Source: Harmothoe impar
Taxonomy: Eukaryota; Annelida; Polychaeta; Phyllodocida; Polynoidae
Assembly (NCBI GenBank): GCA_947462335.1
Contig: OX381705.1
Coordinates: 38,929,770-38,993,769, forward strand
Length of the DNA stretch: 64,000 nt
Reading direction: 5' to 3'
Under the pieces are notes generated by a model. The model saw only the letters and a list, made by a program, of their open reading frames with translations, did no database searches and had not been told where the DNA came from. Within the stretch, counting starts at the first letter, position 1, and every line of letters begins with the position of its first letter. Below are positions 54,201 to 62,312 of the stretch, piece after piece. The position numbers and the translations under genes are program-made.

Positions 54201-55755
54201 AAAGTTTGGTTGTTTACAGCATGATCCACTTACTTTTTGCCATGTCCGGCACCATATTCAGATGCTTCAGGCCATGGGCAACCATTTGCACCAAATTCTG
54301 GCCTCATGCGGTCAATATCAACAAATAATAATTTTAAATTTCCTCTGTGGTAATGCTAGTTTCAGGCCATGGGCAACCATTTGCACAAAATGCTGGCCTC
54401 CTGCGGTCAATATTAACAAAGTTTGGTTGTTTACAGCATGATCCACTTACTTTTTGCCATGTCTGGCACCATATTCAGATGTTTCAGGCCACGGGCAACC
54501 ATTTGCACCAAATTCTGGCCTCCTGCAGTCAATATCAACAAAGTTTGGTTGTTTACAGCATGATCCACTTACTTTTTGCCATGTCTGGCACCATATTCAC
54601 ATGTTTCAGGCCATGGGCAACCATTTGCACCAAATTCTGGCCTCCTGCAGTCCATATCAACAAAGTTTGGTTGTTTACAGCATGATCCACTTACTTTTTG
54701 CCATGTCTGGCACCATATTCAGATGTTTCAGGCCATGGGCAACCATTTGCACCAAATTCTGGCCTCTTGTGGCCAATATCAACAAAGTTTGGTTGTTTAC
54801 ACCATGATCCACTTACTTTTTGCCATGTCTGGCACCAGACAAAATACTGGCCTCCTGCCGTCAATATGAACAATGTTTGGTTGTTCATACCATGATCCAC
54901 TTACTTTTTGCCATGTCTGGCACCATATTCAGATGTTTCAGGCCATGGGCAACCATTTGCACCAAATTCTGGCCTCCTGCGGTCAATATCAACAAAGTTT
55001 GGTTGTTTACAGCATGATCCACTTACTTTTTGCCATGTCCAGCACCATATTCAGATGTTTCAGGCCATGGGGAACCATTTGCACCAAATTCTGGCCTCCT
55101 GCAGTCCATATCAACAAAGTTTGGTTGTTTACAGCATGATCCACTTACTTTTTGCCATGTCTGGCACCAAATTCAGATGCTTCAGGCCATGGGCAACCAT
55201 TTGCACCAAATTTTGGCCTCCTGCAGTCAATATCAACAAAGTTTGGTTGTTTACAGCATGATCCACTTACTTTTTGCCATCTCCGGCACCATATTCAGAT
55301 GTTTCAGGCCATGGGCAACCATTTGCACCAAATTCTGGCCTCCTGCGGTCAATATCAACAAAGTTTGGTTGTTTACAGCATGATCCACTTACTTTTTGCC
55401 ATGTCTGGCACCAGACAAAATACTGGCCTCCTGCGGTCAATATGAACAATCTTTGGTTGTTCATACCATGATCCACTTACTTTTTGCCATGTCTGGCACC
55501 ATATTCAGATGTTTCAGGCCATGGGCAACCATTTGCACCAAATTCTGGCCTCCTGCGGTCAATATCAACAAAGTTTGGTTGTTTACAGCATGATCCACTT
55601 ACTTTTTGCCATGTCCGGCACCATATTCAGATGTTTCAGGCCATGGGCAACCATTTGCACCAAATTCTGGCCTCCTGTGGTCAACATGAACAAAGTTTGG
55701 TTGTTTACAGCATGATCTACTTACTTTTTGCCATGTCTGGCACCATATTCATTTG
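48241..55755. repeat. Satellite domain IV: 2.56/2.32-kb higher-order repeat and degenerate right edge
   Basis: A truncated unit reading TTGCCCTGTCTGGCATGTCTC recurs at 48241, 50800 and 53115, that is 2,559 then 2,315 bp apart; the 244-bp difference is two units. Each copy carries the same landmarks in order: CCAGATTC, AGCAAGATCCTTTTTGCC (six bases lost), AAATTCAGGCCATGGGCAAAG (13 bases lost), CACCAAATTCAGATGC, TTCTAGCC, then a unit part-replaced by non-satellite DNA. Copy 3 is recognisable to about 54600. Further right, units shorten (CACCAGACAAAATACTGG near 54834 and 55410) and diverge. The last unit jumps from ATTCA to TTTGCACC at about 55750. Confidence 0.9.
49451..49486 (+). repeat. ~35-bp non-satellite segment inside HOR unit (copy 1)
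   Basis: About 70 bp of the unit is replaced by an AT-rich segment running from ATAATAATTTT to TGTGGTAATGCTAG, after which satellite resumes at TTTCAGGCC. The same segment recurs near 52010 and 54325 in the next HOR copies, and at 63779-63814 beside the 3' LTR. It is followed each time by the same variants (AATATTAAC, CCACGGGC, GCAGTC). Confidence 0.85.
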
Positions 55756-56002
55756 CACCCCCAGGTTGCTTAGGGTAAGGTCGGGTGGAACCCTCGCCGG
55801 AACCCTCGCCGACGTTGTGACGTTAGAAACGGGGGTGTCGGCGAAGTTCGCCGGCGCCCAGGATGGAACGTCTCCGCATCGGAGAAACGTCATCATGCTA
55901 TATAAGAAAGGGGAGGTGGAGGGTTAAGTCAGTCTGGTTGGCCCTTGAAGCAGAGAGGATCTCCCACAAGACTTAGCTCGGATGGCCAAGGAGAGCCAGG
56001 GC
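55751..56002 (+). mobile_element. Partial gypsy LTR (copy A)
   Basis: Similarity to the downstream LTR begins at ATTTGCACC and runs through CAGGTTGCTTAGGGTAAGG, GGAACCCTCGCC, TATATAA (55899-55905) and the R-like region. It stops at CCAGGGC (56002), exactly where the other copies continue into the AATAAA signal. The end with polyadenylation signal and PBS is thus missing. It abuts the last satellite unit at a shared CATTTGCACC. It is a dead fragment, perhaps the remnant of an earlier insertion or of a duplication of the 5' LTR. Confidence 0.75.
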
Positions 56003-56434
56003 TACCCCAATTGGTGGTGCTAATCAGTTCTTTGGGTGGGCCTACTGAATACACACACACACGCAGGCTGTATTTTTCTCAAGAAACGGGGATACCCCCT
56101 CCTTATTCTTCTGATCACTGAGTCCCCATCAAATCTATCTTCTCCGTGATTCGTTGGCTAATTAGAAGACATATTTAGGTACAACCTAGTTTCTGCCATA
56201 TTTAAATAAAAGGCCTGTGGCCAAAGTTCTAGTTATAGAAAGTTTTCTTTTTCATAATTCATCAAAGTTTTCAGAGTATTTACCCCGCGCAAATTATCTG
56301 CAATACACATCTGAAAGAGGGAATCAACACCTATCCATTCATGCCTGTATTTAATGCTTAGTTTTACTTTAAGAGCCGCGGATTAGCACATTTGGGAGGC
56401 TATGTTTCCTCACTTTTGGAGGCCGCCCCAAGTG
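56003..56434. other. Unassigned spacer between LTR copies A and B
   Basis: This spacer has no coding frame or match to the LTR. It includes an ACACACACACAC microsatellite near 56049-56062 and an AATAAA-containing AT-rich stretch near 56203. It ends at GTGCATTTGCACC, where LTR copy B starts. It may be foreign insertion or host DNA. Confidence 0.4.
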
Positions 56435-56583
56435 CATTTGCACCACCAGGTTGCTTAGGGTAAGGTCGGGTGGAACCCTTGCCGGAACCCTCGCCGACGC
56501 GGAGACGTTCGAAACGGGGGCGTCGGCGAAGTTAGCCGGCGCCCAGGATGGAATGTCTCCGCATCGGAGAAACGTCATCATGC

Positions 56584-56590
56584 TATATAA
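56584..56590 (+). promoter_or_regulatory. LTR TATA box
   Basis: TATATAA sits at the same place as TATATAA in the 3' LTR (63590-63596) and in copy A (55899-55905), about 100 bp upstream of AATAAA. This fits the core promoter of a gypsy LTR. Confidence 0.65.
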
Positions 56591-56687
56591 ACAAGGAGAG
56601 GCGGAGGGTTCAGTCAGTCTGGTTGGCCCTTGAAGCAGAGAGGATCTCCCACAAGACTTAGCTCGGGTGGCCAAGGAGAGCCAGGGC

Positions 56688-56693
56688 AATAAA
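56688..56693 (+). promoter_or_regulatory. LTR polyadenylation signal
   Basis: AATAAA in CCAGGGCAATAAAGTATC, matched in the 3' LTR at 63695-63700. It is absent from copy A, which breaks one base before it. Confidence 0.6.
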
Positions 56694-56757
56694 GTATCTC
56701 CGGTTCAATTGTACTTAACGAGTTCTGTCTCCTTCCTGATTACGGCGGACGCTACAT

Positions 56758-56771
56758 TGGTGACAGCGGTG
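56758..56771 (+). promoter_or_regulatory. Primer binding site
   Basis: TGGTGACAGCGGTG begins two bases after the LTR end GCTACA. The TGG start fits the complement of a tRNA CCA tail and the position is standard. The exact tRNA is not assigned; the first bases resemble a tRNA-Leu-type end. Confidence 0.65.
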
Positions 56772-56826
56772 TTTCACTCTAAAGAAGACAGGAGTAAGCA
56801 CTTTAACGAGCCCACGAGGAAGAAGG

Positions 56827-57821
56827 GTGGCGGAAGCTCAGGGATACGAGGAACTGGAAAAAGGAGTGCCGGGATCCAGCGTACAAATGGTGGACGAGGA
56901 GGTATCGTTCCGAACGGCGGGGGCAGCCCCAAACGCTATCAACAGAGGGGACCGGACGGCCGAGCCAAGGGACGGCGAGGGGCTGCGATACCGGAGAATG
57001 AGGCAAACGGATGGGACTGGGACAGCCAGGCGGCAAGAACAGGGGGAAGGAACAAAGCGGAGGACAACCCAGAAAGCAGGAAGATCACGGCAGCGAGGAA
57101 ACCGGCGGAGGACACTCCGAGGGTGCCGTTGCCGCCCGGATGCGGCCTGTGGGATGCAACGGACGGGCAGGGGGAGAACCGGCCGAAGCAGTTAGGACCA
57201 CGGCTCAGGGAAGCCCTGCTGCTGAGATACGAACCGCCGGACCAGAAGGAGACCTACAAAGCGCTCTTACGAACGAGGGTAAGGAAACCGGGGGAGAGCA
57301 TGAAAGCACTGCAGCAGGAACTGATGAAGTATACGCGGCTGGCATACCCGGAGGCAGAGGCGAAAACGGTGGATGCACTGGTACTGGACCGGTTCTTGAC
57401 GGCGTTAGGGGACGGGTGCCTGAAGCAGTGGGTGTACCAGTCTCAACCGGCGGATCTCCAAGCGGCGGTGATGACGGCCATTGGGGCGGAGGCGTACTTG
57501 GAGAGCAACGCGGAGGAGAAGCAGAGAGTTCGGTCGGCGGACGCCACAGAATCGGAGCAGATGAAAGCACAGAACGATAAGATGGACAAGATGGCAGCCA
57601 CGTTGATGGCCGCGATGGAAGGATTGGCGAAGAAGGCGGAGACTCCGGTGGTGCAGAGGAAGCGGCCAACGGGCTGCTTCCATTGTCAGCAGGAGGGACA
57701 CTTCAAGAGGGAATGCCCACTATTGATGAGTAAGGCGCCGGAAGGGGTACCACAAACTCTGGCGGCGCCGGTACCGAGCGGAGGGACGCCCGCCGCTATA
57801 CCGGCGAATGCGGGAAACTAG
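56827..57821 (+). pseudogene. gag: gag (capsid/nucleocapsid), N-terminus damaged
   Basis: The stop TAG is at 57819-57821 and the frame is open upstream into the LTR, so no start is evident in it. The C-terminal ~215 residues look like Ty3/gypsy Gag. They include an RLREALLLRYEPPDQKETY segment (~57200-57260), a PGESMKALQQELMKYTRLAYP helix region, and an RNA-binding zinc knuckle CX2CX4HX4C (57675-57716). A different frame starting at GTG 56827 (AEAQGYEELEKG) reads more like an N-terminus, in a good initiation context but without ATG. It must switch to the main frame before ~57110. The usual capsid N-terminal half with its Trp-rich box is not seen in any frame, so a deletion is likely. It would form the particle shell and package element RNA. 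Confidence 0.72.
57812..57818 (+). promoter_or_regulatory. -1 frameshift slippery site GGGAAAC before gag stop
   Basis: The heptamer reads G GGA AAC in the gag frame (X XXY YYZ) and is directly followed by the gag stop TAG. A -1 slip continues as GGG AAA CTA GAA, which is the protease frame, open from 57731. GGGAAAC is an established retroviral gag-pro slippery sequence. Downstream, CTAC-ATGG-GTAG (57829-57840) can form a small hairpin, enclosed by AACC (~57823) and GGTT (~57851). This is the expected way to make Gag-Pol in a -1 overlapping element. Confidence 0.75.
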
Positions 57822-58405
57822 AACCGACCTACATGGGTAGCCCAGTGCAGGTTGGGGGTAGAGGGCTGAAGGACATGGTGAGAGGGAGAAAAGAGAGAGG
57901 CGGAGGAGGACTCCTGGTCACAGGATATCTGGAAGGTGAGGAGGTGCAGTTGCTGGTGGACACGGGGGCCTCCTCCAACTTGCTTTCCCTGAGGTGGCGG
58001 CAGGAAAAGGGAGTTAGGAGGCCTCTGGAGCCGGGCAATGGACAACCCATGGACCTTCGGGGGAGAGCAACGTTGGCGCTCAGGTTGGGGAACCGGAGGG
58101 TGGAAGCACACTTTATCGTGGCCGAGATGGGGACACAAGCGATCCTGGGGGCGGTGTTCCTCCGGGAGCATCGCCTGGACATCATGGGGGAACAAATGTG
58201 GTGGTCCGAGGAGAGGGACGACCGCTGTAGGGTGGTCTGCACGCGGCCGACGGTAATCGGCGGCGGTCAGGAGGCAATGGTGGAGGGTACGGTCACGGGG
58301 AGGTGGCCGGAGGGCCAGGCGGGACTGGTGGAGGAATGGAGAGGGGATAACTGGTGGAACGATTTCTTGGTGGGCCGAGGGGTCGTCTGCCCGGAGGACA
58401 GCTAG
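57819..58405 (+). pseudogene. pol: pol part 1: aspartic protease
   Basis: This is the retroviral-type aspartic protease that cleaves Gag-Pol. The frame is -1 to gag and overlaps its last ~90 bases. The first ATG is at 57833, but translation is expected by frameshift. The catalytic motif is LLVDTGASSNLLS, with the Asp codon at 57959-57961. The later hydrophobic ILGAVFLREH segment is the usual ILG-type C-terminal motif. The frame ends in TAG at 58403-58405, yet the same frame continues straight on into the RT region with sensible pol sequence. The stop is therefore probably a point mutation rather than a natural end. No suppressor context is evident. Confidence 0.82.
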
Positions 58406-59980
58406 ACGATTGTGAGAGTACTGAACCCGGGAAAGGGACCGGTGGTCATTTACCGGCACACTACACTGGCGTCACTGGAGGAGGTGGCGGGAGACGAAGG
58501 GGGAGGAAGGACTCCCAGGGAATGGTGCAGGGTGCTGGGGCCCGAAAACGGAGCCGGCGGAGACCTGGCGGGGGGAACGGCGGAGGCCCTGGTGGTGCAA
58601 CAACTGGTCGAGGGGACTGAGAATCACAGGAGGGCACCATTGACGGACTTGCTAAGGACGAAGATAGCGGCATTCCAGAGGGACAAGGCCGATAAGGGGC
58701 ATATGCAGGTAGCTCAACACGAGATAAACACGGGGGACACCCGCCCGATAAAGCAGCTGCCGAGGAGGCTCGCGCCCCACCGGCGGGAGACGATAGAGGA
58801 GGAGGTGGACAAGATGCTGGAAGCGGGGGTGATTGAGCCGTCTCAAAGCCCATGGGCGTCGCCAGTGGTGCTGGTGCGGAAAAAGGATGGGATGAATCGG
58901 TTCTGCGTGGATTATAGGAGGCTAAATGCGATGACAGTGAAGGATGCATATCCCCTGCCAAGGGTGGAGGACTGCCTGGATACTATGGCAAAGGCGGCAT
59001 GGTTTTCGTCAATGGACTTCGCCAGCGGTTACTGGCAGCTGGACATAAAGGAGGGAGATAAGGAGAAGACGGCGTTCACCAGGCATCGGGGACTGTACCA
59101 GTTCAAACGGATGCCCTTTGGACTATGCAATGCACCGGGTACATTTGAAAGGGTCATGGAGGTGGTGGTCAGGGGCCTACAGTGGCGAACCTGCTTGGTG
59201 TACCTGGATGATATCGTGAAGGACTTTTCCTTGATGGCAAAGCCCCTCTCAGCGTTGGCGGAGAAGGGGCGGTCGTTCGTCTGGACGGTGGAGTGCGGGA
59301 CGGCGTTTGAAAGGCTGAAGCAGTGCTTGATGCAGTCGCCCATACTGGCTTTTCCACACGCGGATGGGGAACTAATATTGGACACAGACGCAAGTGACAC
59401 GGGGCTGGGGGCGGTGCTGGCCCAGGTACAAAACGGACAGGAGAGGGTGTTGGCATACGGGAGCCGGACGCTGACCAAACCGGAGAGGAATTACTGCGTG
59501 ACCCGGAGGGAGCTGTTGGCAATCGTGTTCGCCGTAAAAAAATTCAAGCACTACTTGATGGGGAGGCCGGTCAAAGTAAGGACGGATCACGTGTCGCTCT
59601 GGTGGCTGATGGAGTTCAAGGAGCCGGAGGGGCAGGTAGCCAGGTGGTTGCAGGTGATAGGGACGTACGATCTGCGGATTGAGCACCACGGGAACGCTGA
59701 CGGACTATCATGCCGGCCATGCCGCCAGTGTGGTATGATGGGGGAGGAACCTCAACACTGTAGAGTGGTGACTAAGGCCCGAGCACAGCGACCGGCGGAG
59801 GAGCCACCGGCGGAGGAGCCACCGGCGGAGGAGCCACCAGCGGAGGAGCCACCGGTGGAAGCACCTAGCCGCAGGGCGGAGGAAGAGGCGACGACGGGGG
59901 ACCCGGTAGAGACAGGAGCGGGGGACTCCGATGGAGAGGAGGAGGGAGATGCACCCGTGAACTGGAAGGAGGAGCAGGAC
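58406..59980 (+). pseudogene. pol: pol part 2: reverse transcriptase-RNase H with internal deletion
   Basis: It continues the protease frame after the TAG. RT signatures in order: RLAPHRRETIEEEVDKMLEA and IEPSQSPWASPVVLVRKKDG, then the FCVDYRRLNAMT box, SSMDFASGYWQL (motif A, Asp near 59014), FKRMPFGLCNAPGTFERVM (motif B) and LVYLDD (YLDD at 59201-59212). After DDI the sequence jumps to VKDFSLMAKPLSALAEKG, which normally lies about 90 residues further on, so the RT thumb region is missing in frame. RNase H follows: ILDTDASDTGLGAVL (59378 on), TRRELLAIVFAVKKFKHYL, VRTDH and a closing NADGLSC. A Pro/Glu-rich linker with a 15-bp repeat leads to WKEEQDP, where integrase should begin. Instead, LINE sequence starts. 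It is not functional. Confidence 0.88.
59791..59865 (+). repeat. 15-bp minisatellite encoding PAEEP repeats
   Basis: Five tandem ACCGGCGGAGGAGCC-type units encode repeated PAEEP in the linker after RNase H. The first three are identical, the fourth has one substitution and the fifth is diverged (ACCGGTGGAAGCACC). It is in frame and acidic, a likely flexible spacer that expands by slippage. Confidence 0.85.
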
Positions 59981-59982
59981 CC

Positions 59983-61163
59983 GGTTACCTCGACCTCAAA
60001 AAGGCCTTTGATTGTGTACACCATGGTTATCTGGTTGAGATTCTAGGCACATTAGGACTGGATGATAGGGTGCTAAATTGGCTAATGTCGTATTTGAATG
60101 GTAGAAGGCAGTATACTAAAATTGGGAGCTACACGTCTGATGTCAGTCATGTGGAGTTTGGAGTCCCTCAGGGGTCTGTTTTAGGGCCACTACTATTTAT
60201 TATTTATGTGAATGATGTTAGTTCCATACTTGGTAACACTGGTCATTATATGTATGCGGATGATTTAGTTGTTTTTCATTCGACTAACCGGCTAGACCTA
60301 ATAATAGATAGGATGAATAATACTCTAAATGCATTATCAGGCTGGTTTAAGACTAAAAGACTAACTGTCAATGTTGATAAAAGTAAAATTACTTGGTATG
60401 GGTCGACTCAAAAGTTGAGTAAGAGTAAAGGTATTACATTTCATCTGGATAATGTCGAACTGGAAACAGTAGGCTGTTATAGATATCTAGGTCTGAAGGT
60501 TGACAGTAGTCTGAGTATGGAACCAGCTATAAGGGAGCTAACTAGCAAGGTTAATCACAAACTATTTCGTTTTGGGAAATTTAGGGGGTTCAGACAGAGA
60601 AGGCAGCAGTAATGGTATACACATCCACTATAATGAGCCAGTTCGATTATGCTAGTTTTTCTCAAGAAGGGGCTAATGGAGGACTCCTAAAAAAGCTAGA
60701 CAGAATGCAGAAGAGAGGGCTCAAAATCTGCTACCGAGGACGAAATTTAAATGAAGGGGAAATGTATGAGTTATCTAAAATACCATCTTTAAAGAGAAGG
60801 AGGCAAGAGTTATTCTTAACCTATATGTATAAATTGTCCCACAATTCAAAACTGTTGGATCAGCGACCCCGGAGGGAAGGCTTAAGATCGGAAAACCAAA
60901 TCAAGTTTAAAGTCCCCAGAGCCAGAAATGCTGGTTACATGAAGTCTCCCCTGTATAGGGGCTCGGAGCTATGGGATAAACTAGGGGACTGGTACCAGAC
61001 AAGTAAGGATAAAATTACCTTCAAGAAAAGAATTAAGACATTGGCCGATTTAGATGTAGTAAATAGAAACCCAACCGATGTTATGATTGGTGAGGATGAC
61101 GTTGGATCACAAGGCGGGTCCATATTGCTCACCATGGCTGAATGGCCACTGCTCACACAGTAA
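59983..61163 (+). pseudogene. LINE reverse transcriptase C-terminal half, one frameshift
   Basis: The protein begins inside RT motif A (LDLKKAFDCVHHGYL). It continues with a GVPQGSVLGPLLFIIYVNDV block (motif B, ~60161), YADDLVV (YADD at 60253-60264) and WFKTKRLTVNVDKSKI. This matches the jockey/CR1/L2 group of non-LTR elements. The first frame stops at 60610-60612. The continuing sequence (MSQFDYASF, LKKLDRMQKRGLKICYRGR, PLYRGSELWDKL) is in another frame that ends at 61163. The switch maps to the GGGGG run at 60584-60588, so a one-base indel explains it. The endonuclease and N-terminal RT are absent. It is a dead copy. Confidence 0.85.
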
Positions 61164-61715
61164 GATGTTATAATGACAGAATACTGGTGTAGGCCTGTGT
61201 ATATCTAGCTATTGCTCATATAGGAAGCTGTTATAATGATAGATTCCTGTTGAGTTATCACAAAATATATTACATGTATCTTTACATATATATTTGCAAT
61301 TTGGCTTAATTCAACACCTGCTACTTGTCCGCCTATGCTGGGCTGCCGTGTATCAATGTATAGTTATATCATAGCACCATACAGGATTGACCGTGCTCCT
61401 CTTGGATGTGTTCTATTTGTGCCTATTTCTACGCCCATATTTTAGATGAAAATGAAGTGAAGAGTTCTCTATTTCTATTGTAAATAATGTTTAGCTTAAG
61501 GTATTTATTTATTTATTTATTGTTGTGTATATATTTTGTCTTGTTTACTTCATCTGCTCTCATTTATGCTCGCTCATTATTACATCATACCCATGTGCTA
61601 ACCAATGTAGTTATTGAAGATTGAAAAGGCTTCATCTTTATTGTCATAATATATACCACGAATTGTAATTCTTGTGAATTGGCAATAAAAACCCTTCAAA
61701 CCTAAAAATAAAAAA
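61164..61715 (+). other. LINE 3' untranslated region
   Basis: AT-rich non-coding tail of the LINE, with a TTTATTTATTTATTTATT microsatellite near 61504-61521, AATAAA at 61684-61689 and a short A-rich end. Nothing else is recognised. Confidence 0.7.
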
Positions 61716-62312
61716 GAGAGTCAGAGAATATCTCACACCTCGGCATCCTCTACCACGACTCGGGACCCAGATGACACGGCAGAACCAGTGGGCAGTAGTG
61801 GCTCAACAAACATGGGCACGGGGTCGCCGGCCGGGAAGGAGGAGGTGGAGGAGGGGAGGCAGACACGGACACAGACAATCATAGTGGGGGAAAACGGACT
61901 GGTCGTCAACTCCCCCAGGGGGGACTATCTCTTAAGAGTGGAGGTGGATGCGTGCATCATAGTGCTGCAGGCCTTAGACAGGCAAACGGTGACTGTGATC
62001 AGGGAGGGGGAGGGGCAACAGGAGGAGGTGGCGGGGCCAAGTACCCCGGCTCCTCAGGTGAACGTGGGCTCGGCCCCGACCCAGCCGGGAAACGGAGGAA
62101 CGGCGGCGGCACTCATGCCCTGGGACACGGAGTACCAGGGGCCGAGGAGCTTGGCGGGACTGGCGGTGGTACTACGGGCGGGGCCCCTGGTGGACGAGGA
62201 ACTGGAGGTCGTCAGCGGGGGCCAGGTCTCAACGGCTCTTGTCACCCTACCGTCCGGAGAGGTGGAGGTAGTCCAGATCAACAGGACTCGCTACGCCATC
62301 CGAGGAGGTTGA
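61716..62312 (+). pseudogene. Residual gypsy C-terminal reading frame, unrecognised
   Basis: GC-rich gypsy-type sequence resumes right after the LINE tail and is open from 61716 to the TGA at 62310-62312 (~198 codons; first ATG at 61788). The start is Ser/Thr-rich, then Glu-rich (KEEVEEGRQTRTQT), followed by a stretch with regular hydrophobic spacing (IIVGENGLVV, YLLRVEVDACIIVLQAL, TVTVIREGEG). There is no zinc HHCC or DDE set, so this is not integrase. It may be the pol C-terminal tail or an extra ORF of the family. I see no membrane segment to support an envelope. Function is unknown. Confidence 0.55.

Larger units (their letters stand above)
56435..56756 (+). repeat. 5' LTR (copy B), U3 truncated or exchanged
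   Basis: From about 56464-56483 onward this matches the 3' LTR through GCGGAGACG, TATATAA, the leader TCAGTCAGTCTGG, AATAAA and the terminal GCTACA (56751-56756). Upstream of that the two LTRs differ. This copy has CATTTGCACC..CCAGGTTGCTTAGGG, as in copy A, where the 3' LTR has its TGTAGC-initiated U3. The length is ~320 bp against 416 bp for the 3' LTR. Confidence 0.8.
59983..61715 (+). mobile_element. 5'-truncated non-LTR retrotransposon (jockey/CR1-like LINE)
   Basis: AT-rich sequence abruptly replaces the GC-rich gypsy sequence at about 59981-59983. It runs to an A-rich tail (CCTAAAAATAAAAAA, 61701-61715) preceded by AATAAA (61684-61689). It lies on the same strand as the gypsy element and contains only the C-terminal part of an RT protein, so it is strongly 5'-truncated, as is usual for LINEs. 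No clear target duplication flanks it: the left flank ends GAGGAGCAGGACCC and the right begins GAGAGTCAGAG. Confidence 0.85.

Noticed and set aside
4833..55755. CRISPR-like regular array
   Set aside because: Repeats are contiguous 122-bp units without unique spacers, and the context is eukaryotic.
57011..57580. Second plus-strand frame through gag
   Set aside because: Gly/Glu-rich shadow; the capsid and zinc-knuckle motifs are in the other frame.
57205..57669. Minus-strand Pro/Ser-rich frames over gag and pol (also 57818-58459, 58461-58961, 59029-59522)
   Set aside because: Complement shadows of GC-rich gag/pol coding sequence with no motifs of their own.
58403..58405. Programmed stop-codon readthrough at TAG
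   Set aside because: A -1 slippery site already provides Gag-Pol expression, and no readthrough context is visible; point mutation is simpler.
59970..61726. Target-site duplication around the LINE
   Set aside because: GAGGAGCAGGA and GAGAGTCAGAG are only vaguely alike; not convincing.
61716..62312. Integrase or envelope gene
   Set aside because: No HHCC, DDE, signal peptide or membrane segment can be seen.
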